A program made the translations under genes and the position numbers. Shown here piece by piece: positions 28,563-37,607 of a DNA stretch of 64,000 nt. The notes beneath the pieces were generated by a model. The model was given only the letters and a program-made list of their open reading frames with translations, did no database searches and was not told the origin of the DNA. The DNA comes from JABFRG01 sp046351415 (lineage in GTDB: Bacteria > Myxococcota_A > Polyangia > Polyangiales > Polyangiaceae): positions 62,001 through 126,000 of the forward strand of contig JAXLYO010000015.1 in NCBI GenBank assembly GCA_046351415.1, read 5' to 3'. Within the stretch, counting starts at the first letter, position 1. Every line of letters begins with the position of its first letter.

Positions 28563-29798
28563 TCAGGGGCAGCCGGCTGCGCGCCAGGCTTGAATGCGGC
28601 TCCAGAAGAGCTCCGTGAATTTTTCGACTTCGTGGGAGGGGAAGAGTGCCCCGACCTTCAAGCGTACGGCCTCTTTCGCGCCGTGTGTCGCGAAGAATTC
28701 GTAGGCGACCTCGTCCAGGTGGCCGAGGTGCTTCGCGCAGAACTCTTCGAACTTGGCGGTCTCGAAGCGCTCGTCCGCGATCTTCGCGTAGCCATCGAGC
28801 TTCTCCTCGTACGAGATGTCCTTCGCGGCGATCGCGTAGAAGGGCTCCCAATCGAGTGTGTGACGCATCTTGCGTTTCGTGGCCGCACAGAAGATGGACC
28901 AGCGCAGGTACGCTTTGACCAACCACGGAAAGTGGAAGTGCAGCGACGTCACCTGAGAGTCGGGGCAAGGGTTTGCGAAATCGATCGGAGCCCACACGCC
29001 GTCTTTGCGGAGGGACTCGCAAGAATTGAACTCCCACCCAAAGAACGCATTGATGGTGAGCGTGACTTTGCGAAGGTGATCCTCTTCGGCGGCCGAGAGA
29101 AACTTGGTCTTGTCGGTGTAGCGGTCGTGGAGCGGGGCATCGGGGTCGTACAAGACGCAGCGCGTCTGCGGGCCGAAGCCGATGCAGCGCACGAAGCTGT
29201 CATAGCCTTCGATGGCCGCTTGGACGTGCATGACCGACGTGCCGCTCTCTTCGTAGGCTTTGCGCGCCTCGTCCGCATTCTTGACGCGCGTGACCGAACG
29301 CCACCCGCCACCATCGTAGGGCTTCATGAAGACGGGGAACTGCATGAACTCGCCGATCTTGCCGACGTCGAAGAGCTTGGCGTAGCGCGTGAGCGTGGGC
29401 TTCAAGTCGGGCGTGGGCGCGTAGCTCTTCGGCGGGAACATCCACGTCTCTGGGATGGGCATGCCGAGGCGCATCATTGCGACGTAGCTCGTGTGCTTCT
29501 CGTTCGCCTGAATGCTCCACGGGTTGTTGAACACGTAGAGGTCGTTCATGACGATCGACTTCTTTATCCACTCGCGACTCGTGTGGTACCAGTGCGTGAG
29601 TCGGTCGACCACGAGGTCGTATTTGCATGGTTGCCGCAGGTCGAATGGTTCGATGGTGACGCGGTCGACCTCGAACTTCAGCGTGTCCCCTTCGTGGGGA
29701 ATCGCAAGGTCGAGACGCGTCATCATCTGCTCGAAACAGAGCGGCCAGCAGATGTCTGCCCCCAGAGAAAGTCCAATACGTCGAACTACTTCCGCCAC
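28563..29798 (-). CDS. ATP-grasp ligase A
   Basis: A 411-residue ATP-grasp fold protein. The ATP-binding region has FPVFMKPYDGGGWRSVTRV, in which the Lys and the Gly loop fit the family; SFVRCIGFG and the metal-binding EFNSCESLR/APIDFANP segments follow. It is clearly different from ATP-grasp B, C and D in this window. ATP-grasp enzymes join a carboxylate, activated as acyl phosphate, to an amine or thiol. GTG start at 29798, nine bases after the Fes-like esterase gene. Confidence 0.82.
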   Translation of the reverse strand: MAEVVRRIGLSLGADICWPLCFEQMMTRLDLAIPHEGDTLKFEVDRVTIEPFDLRQPCKYDLVVDRLTHWYHTSREWIKKSIVMNDLYVFNNPWSIQANEKHTSYVAMMRLGMPIPETWMFPPKSYAPTPDLKPTLTRYAKLFDVGKIGEFMQFPVFMKPYDGGGWRSVTRVKNADEARKAYEESGTSVMHVQAAIEGYDSFVRCIGFGPQTRCVLYDPDAPLHDRYTDKTKFLSAAEEDHLRKVTLTINAFFGWEFNSCESLRKDGVWAPIDFANPCPDSQVTSLHFHFPWLVKAYLRWSIFCAATKRKMRHTLDWEPFYAIAAKDISYEEKLDGYAKIADERFETAKFEEFCAKHLGHLDEVAYEFFATHGAKEAVRLKVGALFPSHEVEKFTELFWSRIQAWRAAGCP

Positions 29799-29807
29799 CT
29801 TACAGCC

Positions 29808-30974
29808 TCACTCGTAAACGAACATGAGCGGTCCCGGGAAGAGCCAGGAGAGCCCTTCTCGCAACCGATCTCGCCAGTTTTCCCAATTGTGTCCATCGCG
29901 CGCTTCGGAGAAGCGAATCTGCATGCCCGTGGAGTCCAAGAGCGGAACCATCGAGCGATTTTCGTAGATGAGCGACTCGTATACGCCGCAACTCACGAAC
30001 ACGCGTTCGCTCACCGCTTTCGGGTCGGCGCGGTAGCGGTTCATGAATTCGACCACGCGGTCGAAGAGAGGTCCGCGCCTGTTGCGCTTGCCGATGTCCG
30101 TAAAGGCGAAAGAGCCTGATTGGAGCAGGAGGCGTCCCCAGAAACCCGGATAGCGATACGCCGTCGAGAAAGCCGCGACCGCGCCGAAACTCGCACCCAT
30201 GAGACAGCGGGACTGCGGGCGGTCGAACAGCGGAAAGCGCTTCGCCAAGTCGGGCACGAGCTCCTCGGTGATGTACCGCTGATGACCTTCGTCGTTCGCG
30301 TACTCACGGAGGCGATCGTTCGAATCGGTGAAGGCGACGATGACATCGGGGATCTCGAGACGCTCGATGAGGTTGTCGAGGACGATCTTCATCTGCGCGT
30401 ACTTGAGGTAGTCGGCGCCGTCATGGACGACGAGGAGCGGGTACTGACGGCTCCGGCGGAAGCGTGCGGGCAGGTAGAGGTGCGCGTTCCGGCGCTGCTT
30501 CGTCGCCGGGCTGTCGAACAAGAACGTGTCGAGTGTGCCGGGGCGCGAGACCTCGTTGTATTGCGTCCAGCCAGGCTCCTCGTAGCCCTCGCTCTGCAGA
30601 ACGGAGTTCGCACCGAACGGGTCACGCGCACGATTGGGATTGCGCGGGTCTTCGATCCATTGGCTGCCACCGTTTCGATGCAGCTCGTACTTGTATTCTA
30701 CACGCGAAAAGGGCGGAATTTCGAGTGTGAGATAGAAGATGTCGGTGCCGGGGACGCGTAGCAGCGAATTGGACGATTCGAGCCCGTAGACCCAGTGTCG
30801 CAGGCTGACGCCGTCGGCTTCGCCTTGCCACACGAACGTGACGGCCGAGCCCTCGACGATCGGGAACTTGCGATTGGCGAAGAAGGCCGCGATCTTGTCC
30901 TTCGGCGGAGGACCGTCGTGCTTTTCGCCGGTGAGTGAGGCGAGGAGCGTGTCGATGGCGAGGGTGGTCGTCAT
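29808..30974 (-). CDS. Enterochelin-esterase-like hydrolase with N-terminal beta domain
   Basis: A 388-residue protein. Residues about 35-130 look like an isoamylase-N/CBM48-type beta sandwich (AVTFVWQGEADGVSLRHWVYG). The esterase domain has the nucleophile in CLMGASFGAVAAF (Ser near 260) and the catalytic His in DGHNWENWRD near 365, as in Fes/enterochelin esterases and other esterase-D-like enzymes. The lack of a signal peptide suggests cytoplasmic action. It overlaps the S51-like gene by 4 bases. There is no siderophore synthesis cluster nearby, so the substrate may be an ester or amide made by the neighbouring ligases. Confidence 0.83.
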   Translation of the reverse strand: MTTTLAIDTLLASLTGEKHDGPPPKDKIAAFFANRKFPIVEGSAVTFVWQGEADGVSLRHWVYGLESSNSLLRVPGTDIFYLTLEIPPFSRVEYKYELHRNGGSQWIEDPRNPNRARDPFGANSVLQSEGYEEPGWTQYNEVSRPGTLDTFLFDSPATKQRRNAHLYLPARFRRSRQYPLLVVHDGADYLKYAQMKIVLDNLIERLEIPDVIVAFTDSNDRLREYANDEGHQRYITEELVPDLAKRFPLFDRPQSRCLMGASFGAVAAFSTAYRYPGFWGRLLLQSGSFAFTDIGKRNRRGPLFDRVVEFMNRYRADPKAVSERVFVSCGVYESLIYENRSMVPLLDSTGMQIRFSEARDGHNWENWRDRLREGLSWLFPGPLMFVYE

Positions 30975-31942
30975 GACGCTTCCGCCTTCTTCGGTTCGAA
31001 CTTGCCGTGCTCGCCGTCAGGACGAAGCTCCTGCACGTTGTCGGGAGACGAGAACTTGCCCTGGCGCCAAGTCACGCGCGACCGGGCGGGGAGGGCGAGG
31101 CAGATCGAAGGAGCGAAGCGCCTTGCCATGATGCGGACGCGGTCTTTCTGTTCGAGCTTGAGACGCTGCTCGGGTTGCGGGAGCACGACGACGCCGCGAA
31201 CGAGCCCCGCTCCTTCGTCGAGCACTTCGGCTGCGCCGGGACCTTGCGGCGGATCGTCGTGGAAGAGGACGACGCGTTCACTGATGGCCATCGCGCCGCC
31301 GGACCAGGCGAACACGATGCGACCTCTCGTGAGCGAAGCGATACCGAAGAGCGCCAAGCGATTGACGAGCGTGGCGACGTGTCCGCCGGCAATCGCGATG
31401 GCGTCGCAGTCAGCGACGATCTCGGCGATTTCCTTTCGATGCTTGGCGACGGAGGGGCGGCTTGCCGTGCGCATGCGTTCGTTGAAATCGCGGTGGATAC
31501 GGCCGCATTGCACGAGATGCTGCGCGTCGAGCTCGCGGATCGACTCGATCGAGACGTCCGTTTCTTCCTCGAGGATCGACCTCGGAGCGTTGCGCTGTCG
31601 AATGACCCGTTCCGCCTCGAGGGCGTGCTCGAGACGGATACGATAGCAATCCTGGCGGTGCCGAAGAACCTCTTGGCGCTCTCGGTGCGCGCTGTGGAAC
31701 TCCTTGTCCTTGCGGAAGATGTCGTCGGCGCGCGCGTGCAGGTTGAGATTGATGGTACGCCCGCCGAGGTGGTCGGCGAGGTCCTTGTCTTCGGCTTCGC
31801 GCTCCTGCCAACCTGCCGTAATGACGGCGATCTTGCCGCCTACGCGCAATTTGGAAACGGAGGCTCCGAGGGAGGGGTCGAAACGTTGCTCCCCCAGCAG
31901 GACAACTGCTTTCGGACCGATAGGTGGAGAGGACGGGGGCAT
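30971..31942 (-). CDS. Peptidase S51/GATase1-like protein
   Basis: A 323-residue protein. After a long charged helical region (about 60-165) comes a class-I glutamine-amidotransferase-like fold: CDAIAIAGGHVATLVNRLALFG, then the nucleophile elbow FAWSGGAMAISE, where Ser takes the place that Cys holds in amidotransferases and Ser holds in dipeptidase E and cyanophycinase (usual GxSAG). The S51-type His segment is not obvious, so catalysis is uncertain. It overlaps the esterase gene by ATGA and follows ATP-grasp B by 49 bases. It may cleave the peptide-like product of this cluster. Confidence 0.65.
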   Translation of the reverse strand: MPPSSPPIGPKAVVLLGEQRFDPSLGASVSKLRVGGKIAVITAGWQEREAEDKDLADHLGGRTINLNLHARADDIFRKDKEFHSAHRERQEVLRHRQDCYRIRLEHALEAERVIRQRNAPRSILEEETDVSIESIRELDAQHLVQCGRIHRDFNERMRTASRPSVAKHRKEIAEIVADCDAIAIAGGHVATLVNRLALFGIASLTRGRIVFAWSGGAMAISERVVLFHDDPPQGPGAAEVLDEGAGLVRGVVVLPQPEQRLKLEQKDRVRIMARRFAPSICLALPARSRVTWRQGKFSSPDNVQELRPDGEHGKFEPKKAEAS

Positions 31943-31991
31943 GAATGAAGGGGCTCAGAAGAGTAGCAGAAAAGCCAGCTTGGGGGACGCC

Positions 31992-33230
31992 TTAACCCGC
32001 GTGCACGCGGACCGTGCGGCCGGCGAAGGAAAGCATTTCGCGGAGATGGTCGTAGTCGGGGTGTTTCATGCGGAGCCAAGCGTTCGCCATGTAGCCCGCT
32101 TCAACGGGTTGGGTCGGGTGTCCAACCGGGGGCAGGTGCTCGTCCAATATCCACTTACCGAAGCGGCGGTGGAGCTCCTCGAGGCCTTCGTAGCCCTTGA
32201 TGCGTCCGTCGGCGGTCGGTCGCAGCGCGATGAGACCCGCAGCATAGCGCCGCGAGAGGCGCTGACTGGGCTTGCCGTGCACGACGGCCATCGCCCATTC
32301 CTTGTAGATGTCGATCTCGTTGCCAGCCGCATAGAGGTCCCATGTACGAACCCCCGGCGGCCTACAGCCGATTTCGCTGAACTTGAGTCCCTTCGGGCCG
32401 AAGAACCACTCCATGTGCGTCGCAGAGGTTTCGACGCCGAGGGCCTCGATGACTTTCTGACCGAGCGCGCGCACTTCGGCATAGTGCGGGGCCTCGTCGA
32501 TGCGATTCGTGGCGATGAATTGCGGCGAGATCCACCGGGTTCGCATCGCCTCGAGGACATTCGGGTAATAGTGCGTCGCGAAGTCGTGGACGACGCGGCC
32601 CTTGATGGAGATGGTGTCGTAGAAGCCCTCGTGCCCTTCGATGAACTCCTCCACGGCGACGCTCTTGCCATGGACGACGCCGGATGCGACGAGTGCCTGC
32701 TCGAGGGCCTGGTCGCTATCGATGCGAATCGTGCCGGATGCACCCGCGCCATCGCGCGGCTTGATGATGAGTGGGTAGCCCGTGCGTCGCGCGAAATCGC
32801 GAATCTCCGCGGCGTCGTTGGAACCAATCGATGCGGCGCAAGGGATACCTGCGGCGCGGAGCACTTCCTTCATGGCCGGCTTGTCACGGCAGAGGAAGGT
32901 CGTTCGCACGCTCGTGCCTTCGATGCCGCACATCTCGCGGACGCGAGCCGCGCACATGACGTGGGCTTCGACGACGGCCTCGAGGCGATCGACCCGGACG
33001 CGCCCCTGGAGCCACCGTACGGCCTTCTCCACCTGAGACACGTCGGTGACGTTGCTCACCTGCTCGTAGTGCGTGAGCCAGTGTCGGAGTTCCGGATCGA
33101 GGGATGCTTTCGGCCGCTCGCCAATGCCGGTGATGCGCGCCCCCACTGCATGGAGGGCACGCACGAATTCCCGCTGATTTGCGGGAAAACAGGGTTCGAG
33201 GAACACCACGTCGATGGGCATGGGCGCCAT
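31992..33230 (-). CDS. ATP-grasp ligase B
   Basis: A 412-residue ATP-grasp protein, first gene of the minus-strand cluster. An N-terminal nucleotide-fold (IDVVFLEPCFPANQREFVRA) precedes the ATP-binding lobe YPLIIKPRDGAGASGTIR; the metal-binding region is THMEWFFGPKGLKFSEIGCR followed by a PPG turn. It is a clear paralogue of C and D, which share the MEWF...GEI...RP block and the start of the N-terminal domain. Substrates unknown. The 116-base gap to glgA on the other strand should contain divergent promoters. Confidence 0.83.
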   Translation of the reverse strand: MAPMPIDVVFLEPCFPANQREFVRALHAVGARITGIGERPKASLDPELRHWLTHYEQVSNVTDVSQVEKAVRWLQGRVRVDRLEAVVEAHVMCAARVREMCGIEGTSVRTTFLCRDKPAMKEVLRAAGIPCAASIGSNDAAEIRDFARRTGYPLIIKPRDGAGASGTIRIDSDQALEQALVASGVVHGKSVAVEEFIEGHEGFYDTISIKGRVVHDFATHYYPNVLEAMRTRWISPQFIATNRIDEAPHYAEVRALGQKVIEALGVETSATHMEWFFGPKGLKFSEIGCRPPGVRTWDLYAAGNEIDIYKEWAMAVVHGKPSQRLSRRYAAGLIALRPTADGRIKGYEGLEELHRRFGKWILDEHLPPVGHPTQPVEAGYMANAWLRMKHPDYDHLREMLSFAGRTVRVHAG

Positions 33231-33346
33231 CTACCAGACCCACCGCGATTTCGGCGCGAGATCCGCCCCCCTTTCGCTCTTTCTGCGTTGTTTGCCGGGG
33301 CGCCGTGTGGCAAGAGGGGGCCCCGCCTCCGCAGCGCGTTTTCACG

Positions 33347-34810
33347 ATGAAAATACTCTTCGTTTCTTCTGAAGTCGCTCCGTTTGCCAAAGTCGGAGGT
33401 CTCGGCGACGTTGCGGCGGCACTCCCACGGTACTTGAGGGCAAAAGGCCACGACGTTCGCGTGGTCGTTCCGATGTATGCGCGCGTCCACAAGGAGGGGC
33501 GTGTCTTCGAGGAAGTCATTCCGGAGCTCGCCTTCGACATGGGCCCCCATCGCGTGCACGTGTCGATTTTCGCGGCGAACCTGCCGGGGAGCGACCTCCC
33601 CGTGTACTTCGTACGCTGCCCGGCGCTTTACGACCGCCCGTCGATCTACAGCGCGGGGGGAGACGAACACCTCCGCTTCTCGGTTCTGTCGTGGGCTGCC
33701 CTCGTTCTTTGCCAGCACCTCGGGTTCGGGCCCGACATCCTCCACGTGAACGACTGGCAGACGTCGCTGATCCCCCTGCTTTTGCGGACGGCATTCAAGT
33801 GGGACCGCCTGTTCGCACGCACGAGGACGGTGCTGACGATCCACAACATCGGGCATCAAGGTTCGTTCGACGCGAAAGTGCTCGGCGACACGGGTATCGC
33901 TTCGTCGGCGCACTTGTTTCATCAGGACGACCTCCGTGCCGGCAGAGTGAACTTCCTCCTGACGGGGATCCTGCACGCGAATGCGATCACGACCGTGAGC
34001 CCCGGCTACGCACGCGAAATCCAAACGGACGAACAAGGTGTCGGCCTCGCGCCGTACCTGCGCAATCGAAAGGATGTTCTTTTCGGTGTGCTGAACGGCA
34101 TCGACGAGACGGAATGGAATCCCGCGACGGACACGCATTTGCCGGCGAATTTCTCTGCCGACGACCTGTCCGGCAAAGAGCTTTGCAAGGCATCACTGCT
34201 CGCGTCCGCAGGGCTGCCTTATGCGCGTGAGACGCTCACGTTTGGACTGGTGTCACGCCTCGTGTGGCAGAAGGGCATCGACCTTTGCGTGTCGGTCTTG
34301 CCGCGCCTTCTGCGTCAGACGAAGGTGAACCTCGTGGTCTTGGGCACCGGAGAGCCTCGCTACGAGGATTTCTTTCGGAGACTCGCGCGCTCGTTTCCGC
34401 GGCAGGTCGTCTACCAGTCGGCGTTCAGCGAGCGGCTTGCACACCGCATCGAAGCGGGAGCCGATGCGTTCCTCATGCCATCCCGCTACGAACCGTGCGG
34501 TCTCAATCAAATGTATAGTCTCTGTTACGGAACACCACCCATCGTTCATCGCACGGGGGGGCTCGCAGATTCCGTCTGGCCCTTCGACGTGCAGACGGGC
34601 AAAGGCACGGGCGTCGTATTCGACCACTGGGACGACGAAGGCTTCAGCTGGGCGCTCCGAAGAGCGCTCGAACTATGGGGTACCGGGGCCGGGCGCGATC
34701 GTGCGCGCTGGCAGCGCATGCAGCAAAACGGCATGCGGCTCCCCCTTGGCTGGCGACATCGCGTGGGCGAGTACGAGGACCTGTACCGGAAGGTCGCGCC
34801 GCACGCCTAG
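33347..34810 (+). CDS. glgA: Glycogen/starch synthase (ADP-glucose type)
   Basis: A 487-residue GT5 glycogen synthase of normal length. The N-terminal nucleotide-sugar motif KVGGLGDV is at residues 15-22; HVNDWQTSLIPLLLR, TIHNIGHQG, RLVWQKGIDL and the C-terminal PSRYEPCGLNQMYSLCYG are also diagnostic. It transfers glucose from ADP-glucose (or UDP-glucose) to alpha-1,4-glucan. ATG 33347 starts the first strand; longer upstream in-frame codons run into the divergent ligase gene. No other glycogen gene is adjacent, so its link with the ligase cluster is unclear. Confidence 0.95.
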   Translation: MKILFVSSEVAPFAKVGGLGDVAAALPRYLRAKGHDVRVVVPMYARVHKEGRVFEEVIPELAFDMGPHRVHVSIFAANLPGSDLPVYFVRCPALYDRPSIYSAGGDEHLRFSVLSWAALVLCQHLGFGPDILHVNDWQTSLIPLLLRTAFKWDRLFARTRTVLTIHNIGHQGSFDAKVLGDTGIASSAHLFHQDDLRAGRVNFLLTGILHANAITTVSPGYAREIQTDEQGVGLAPYLRNRKDVLFGVLNGIDETEWNPATDTHLPANFSADDLSGKELCKASLLASAGLPYARETLTFGLVSRLVWQKGIDLCVSVLPRLLRQTKVNLVVLGTGEPRYEDFFRRLARSFPRQVVYQSAFSERLAHRIEAGADAFLMPSRYEPCGLNQMYSLCYGTPPIVHRTGGLADSVWPFDVQTGKGTGVVFDHWDDEGFSWALRRALELWGTGAGRDRARWQRMQQNGMRLPLGWRHRVGEYEDLYRKVAPHA

Positions 34811-34952
34811 CGGCGCAGGCTGTGCCAGGTTACGGGCAGCGCGCCACTGGGCCCTGCGAGCCCCAGCCAAGCCAACCACCCGTGATGACTAGGTAGTTTC
34901 CCGCACGGCGCTACTGACGGCACCTGGTATTCGGATTGCACGTTCAGTCGCC

Positions 34953-36269
34953 ATGAAAATCCTCGCACTGACCTGCCTACCTGCGCTCGTCGCTCTCCTC
35001 TGGACGGGCACTGCGTCTGCGGCGGCCGCCCCTCCTTCCGTCAAAGTGGATAGCCTTCGCGTCGTGCCCCTTGCGGATTCGTTCGCTGTCTTCTTCCGCG
35101 AGGAATCCAGACGCGTGCAGGCTGCTGACATTGCGCGCACGGGCACCTCGCCGACGCCCAAACCAACCACGTGCGTCATCGGTACAGCGCCGAAGGACCC
35201 GCCGACCGAAGTCGGCTACGATGTCGTCGGGGGCGAGAGTGACTACACCATCCTGTTCTCTGGCGTATCCCTCGGCAGCGTCCACCGCGGTGCGGCGACT
35301 ACGGCCCAGGGGTGCTCGGCCGCACCCGACGTAAACTTTCAAACGCATGCGCCGGGGGTGCGACTCTCGCAGGTGCCTCCGACATCGAAGGCGGTCCTGC
35401 TTCATGCGCCGACTCTCGCCAACTTCGCGACCTATGTCGACATCACACGCGAAGACGGGTCGCATACCGTCATTGAGAGCAGACAACAGACGGAAGACGT
35501 CGGTCCCCCACAGCCCGTCTTCGTCGCCGGCAAGACCGCGCTCCTCGTCTATCGAGCAGGACGCGATCTCTGGGCACAGACGTTCGACACGGAGAAAGGA
35601 ATCGCTATCGACGTGAACGCGAGGCAGCTCGCGACGGACCTCGTGCTGAACTCCGCCGTTCTCGCCTATCCGGAGAGTGTCGAGGGTCATTTTCGCATGG
35701 TCTATAGTCGGGAGCCTCGAGGTAACGAGCCCGCGGGCATCTACGAAGGCCATTTGCGTGGAAATGTATTTTCGCAAACCATCGTCAACGGCGTGAACGG
35801 TAGTCTCGTCGCTGGCACTCTCGATACGAACGGTGCTCAACCGCAACAGGTTCTCGTCACGATGGGCTCTTCGAATGGATCGCTCGCGCACGTGCCGATT
35901 TTCAACGACGCGTTGACATCGTCTGTCGAATCCGTGGCACTGGGCAACGTGGGCGTTGAGGCCAGTGTTGGGTGCCGACAGCGAACGTGCCTCATCGCTC
36001 ACACGAGCGGGCATGGCTGGGCTAACGGTGTTGGGCTTATCAGAATTGCGAACGACAAGGTGGAGTCTCTCCCTTCGATCCCCGTCACGACCCCCCCCTA
36101 TGTCGGTCGCCCGTCTGCCGAGGCGGGAACGGGCAGCGACAACGCAGCGAAGGGCGGAAGCGGATGTAGCGTGCGCTCACATCCGGAAAGCGAATCGATG
36201 TGGTGTTCCGTTCTCGTCTTTGGCGGAGCTCTCTTCTTCGCGCGCCGCCGGCGGAGTCCTCAGGCGTAG
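34953..36269 (+). CDS. Secreted protein with MYXO-CTERM-like sorting tail
   Basis: A 438-residue exported protein of unknown function. Signal peptide residues 1-23 (ALLWTGTASA). The middle (about 30-390) is rich in short beta strands and could be a propeller, but no family is recognised. The C-terminus has GGSGCSV, then a hydrophobic stretch (about 413-428) and ARRRR, the MYXO-CTERM pattern that directs lipid-anchored or surface sorting in myxobacteria. It converges with ATP-grasp C, overlapping its 3' end by 10 bases. Confidence 0.75.
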   Translation: MKILALTCLPALVALLWTGTASAAAAPPSVKVDSLRVVPLADSFAVFFREESRRVQAADIARTGTSPTPKPTTCVIGTAPKDPPTEVGYDVVGGESDYTILFSGVSLGSVHRGAATTAQGCSAAPDVNFQTHAPGVRLSQVPPTSKAVLLHAPTLANFATYVDITREDGSHTVIESRQQTEDVGPPQPVFVAGKTALLVYRAGRDLWAQTFDTEKGIAIDVNARQLATDLVLNSAVLAYPESVEGHFRMVYSREPRGNEPAGIYEGHLRGNVFSQTIVNGVNGSLVAGTLDTNGAQPQQVLVTMGSSNGSLAHVPIFNDALTSSVESVALGNVGVEASVGCRQRTCLIAHTSGHGWANGVGLIRIANDKVESLPSIPVTTPPYVGRPSAEAGTGSDNAAKGGSGCSVRSHPESESMWCSVLVFGGALFFARRRRSPQA

Positions 36270-37513
36270 TGGACCTTGATGGTCTCGATGATGCGTTTCA
36301 GCAGCTTCTTCACGACCTCGGTACTCGAGTCGCGAACAATCACGTAACCGTCGCCCTCGTAGCTGTCGCTCTTGGGGGCGCCGATGTCGGGCAACTTGGC
36401 CTCGACCGTCCAGCGTGACGCGATCTCGCTTGCCTCGTGGACGCCAGAGAGGCCGACCACGCGGCCGCGGCCCATTCCGCGCAGAAACGCGCAGCCCACT
36501 GCGTATTTTCGGTCCCAAGGTGCATCGAGCTCTCCGTCCACGACGGCCCTCGCCCAGGCGCGGTAGGGATCGATGTCGTTGGCAAGACCCGTCATGCGGG
36601 TGATGTTGGCGCCCGGCGGGCGCTGCGCGATTTCGCCGATGACGAGGCTTCCGTCGGGCCGCTGGAACCACTCCATGTGCGTCATGCCATTGTCGAGACC
36701 GAGCGCCCGCACGGCCGCGTGCCCCATCTTGCGCGCACCCGCATATTCAGGCCCGTCGATGTCACGCGGCAGGAGGCAGCACCACTGCATCCAATCATTT
36801 TCCAGCACTTCGAGGCAGCTCGGCAGGTAGTGCGAAATCGAGTCGACCCGTGGCTGGCCGCCGAGCGTCACCGTTTCGAAGGAGAACTCCCTTCCGGTCA
36901 GGAACTCTTCCGCCAAGATGGGTGAAGCTTCACTTGCGCCCATGCCTTTGACGGCTGGCAGTAAGTTGCTCTTCGAGCGCACCCGGAACGTCGCCTTGGC
37001 CCCGGCGCCGTCGCGCGGTTTGAGGACCATCGGGAAGCCCACTTCTTCGGCGAATGCCTCGGCGTCCTTTGCGCCATGGATGAGACGGCTGCGCGCCACC
37101 GGCAGTCCCGCCTGCAGGAGCGCATTTTTCATGCGCGCTTTGTCTCGGAAAAGTTCGGCGGTGTCGGGGCCGAGACCTGGAACGCCGAACTGCGCCCTCG
37201 CTTCACCCAGCTGCACCATGAGGGCCTCGAGGATGCCCAAGATGCGCGTCGGCTGACCGTGCCTCGTCTTCAGGACATGGGTAGCGTCCAGGATGTCGCG
37301 GGACGAAAGCGGGTCCGTGATGCGCACCATATCGTCGTAGACGCGGGCGTCCTTGCCCTTCGGGGGGGTGTGAACGATGCCGAGGAGCCGCACGTCCGGG
37401 AGACTCCGGACCGCGCGAACGAAGCGCATGGTCGTGTCGATGGGAAAGGGCGCGACGAAGATGATGTTACGGAGGCGCGACGACGATCGGGACATGGTGA
37501 TGGGGGCGGACAT
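36260..37513 (-). CDS. ATP-grasp ligase C
   Basis: A 417-residue ATP-grasp protein paralogous to B and D. N-terminal fold NIIFVAPFPIDTTMRFVRAV; ATP lobe FPMVLKPRDGAGAKATFRV; metal-binding block THMEWFQRPDGSLVIGEIAQ followed by RPPG. ATG 37513 is used; ATG 37495 is an alternative start, neither with a clear ribosome site. It diverges from ATP-grasp D across 94 bases, which makes shared control likely. Substrates unknown. Confidence 0.8.
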   Translation of the reverse strand: MSAPITMSRSSSRLRNIIFVAPFPIDTTMRFVRAVRSLPDVRLLGIVHTPPKGKDARVYDDMVRITDPLSSRDILDATHVLKTRHGQPTRILGILEALMVQLGEARAQFGVPGLGPDTAELFRDKARMKNALLQAGLPVARSRLIHGAKDAEAFAEEVGFPMVLKPRDGAGAKATFRVRSKSNLLPAVKGMGASEASPILAEEFLTGREFSFETVTLGGQPRVDSISHYLPSCLEVLENDWMQWCCLLPRDIDGPEYAGARKMGHAAVRALGLDNGMTHMEWFQRPDGSLVIGEIAQRPPGANITRMTGLANDIDPYRAWARAVVDGELDAPWDRKYAVGCAFLRGMGRGRVVGLSGVHEASEIASRWTVEAKLPDIGAPKSDSYEGDGYVIVRDSSTEVVKKLLKRIIETIKVHYA

Positions 37514-37607
37514 TGGCGAAGCCAGGTATTGCCGTCAACCACGGAAATGCCCCCCGGACGCGAAATGCCGCGTGAAAGCTCTGGCCGCCTTGGTATAGGT
37601 GGGCGCC

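Noticed and set aside
28590..30119. A 509-codon plus-strand frame across the ATP-grasp A and esterase genes.
   Set aside because: It spans two clear minus-strand genes and a boundary between them, with no protein features of its own.
31704..33350. A 548-codon plus-strand frame opposite ATP-grasp B.
   Set aside because: ATP-grasp motifs on the minus strand account for the region; the plus frame shows no family signal.
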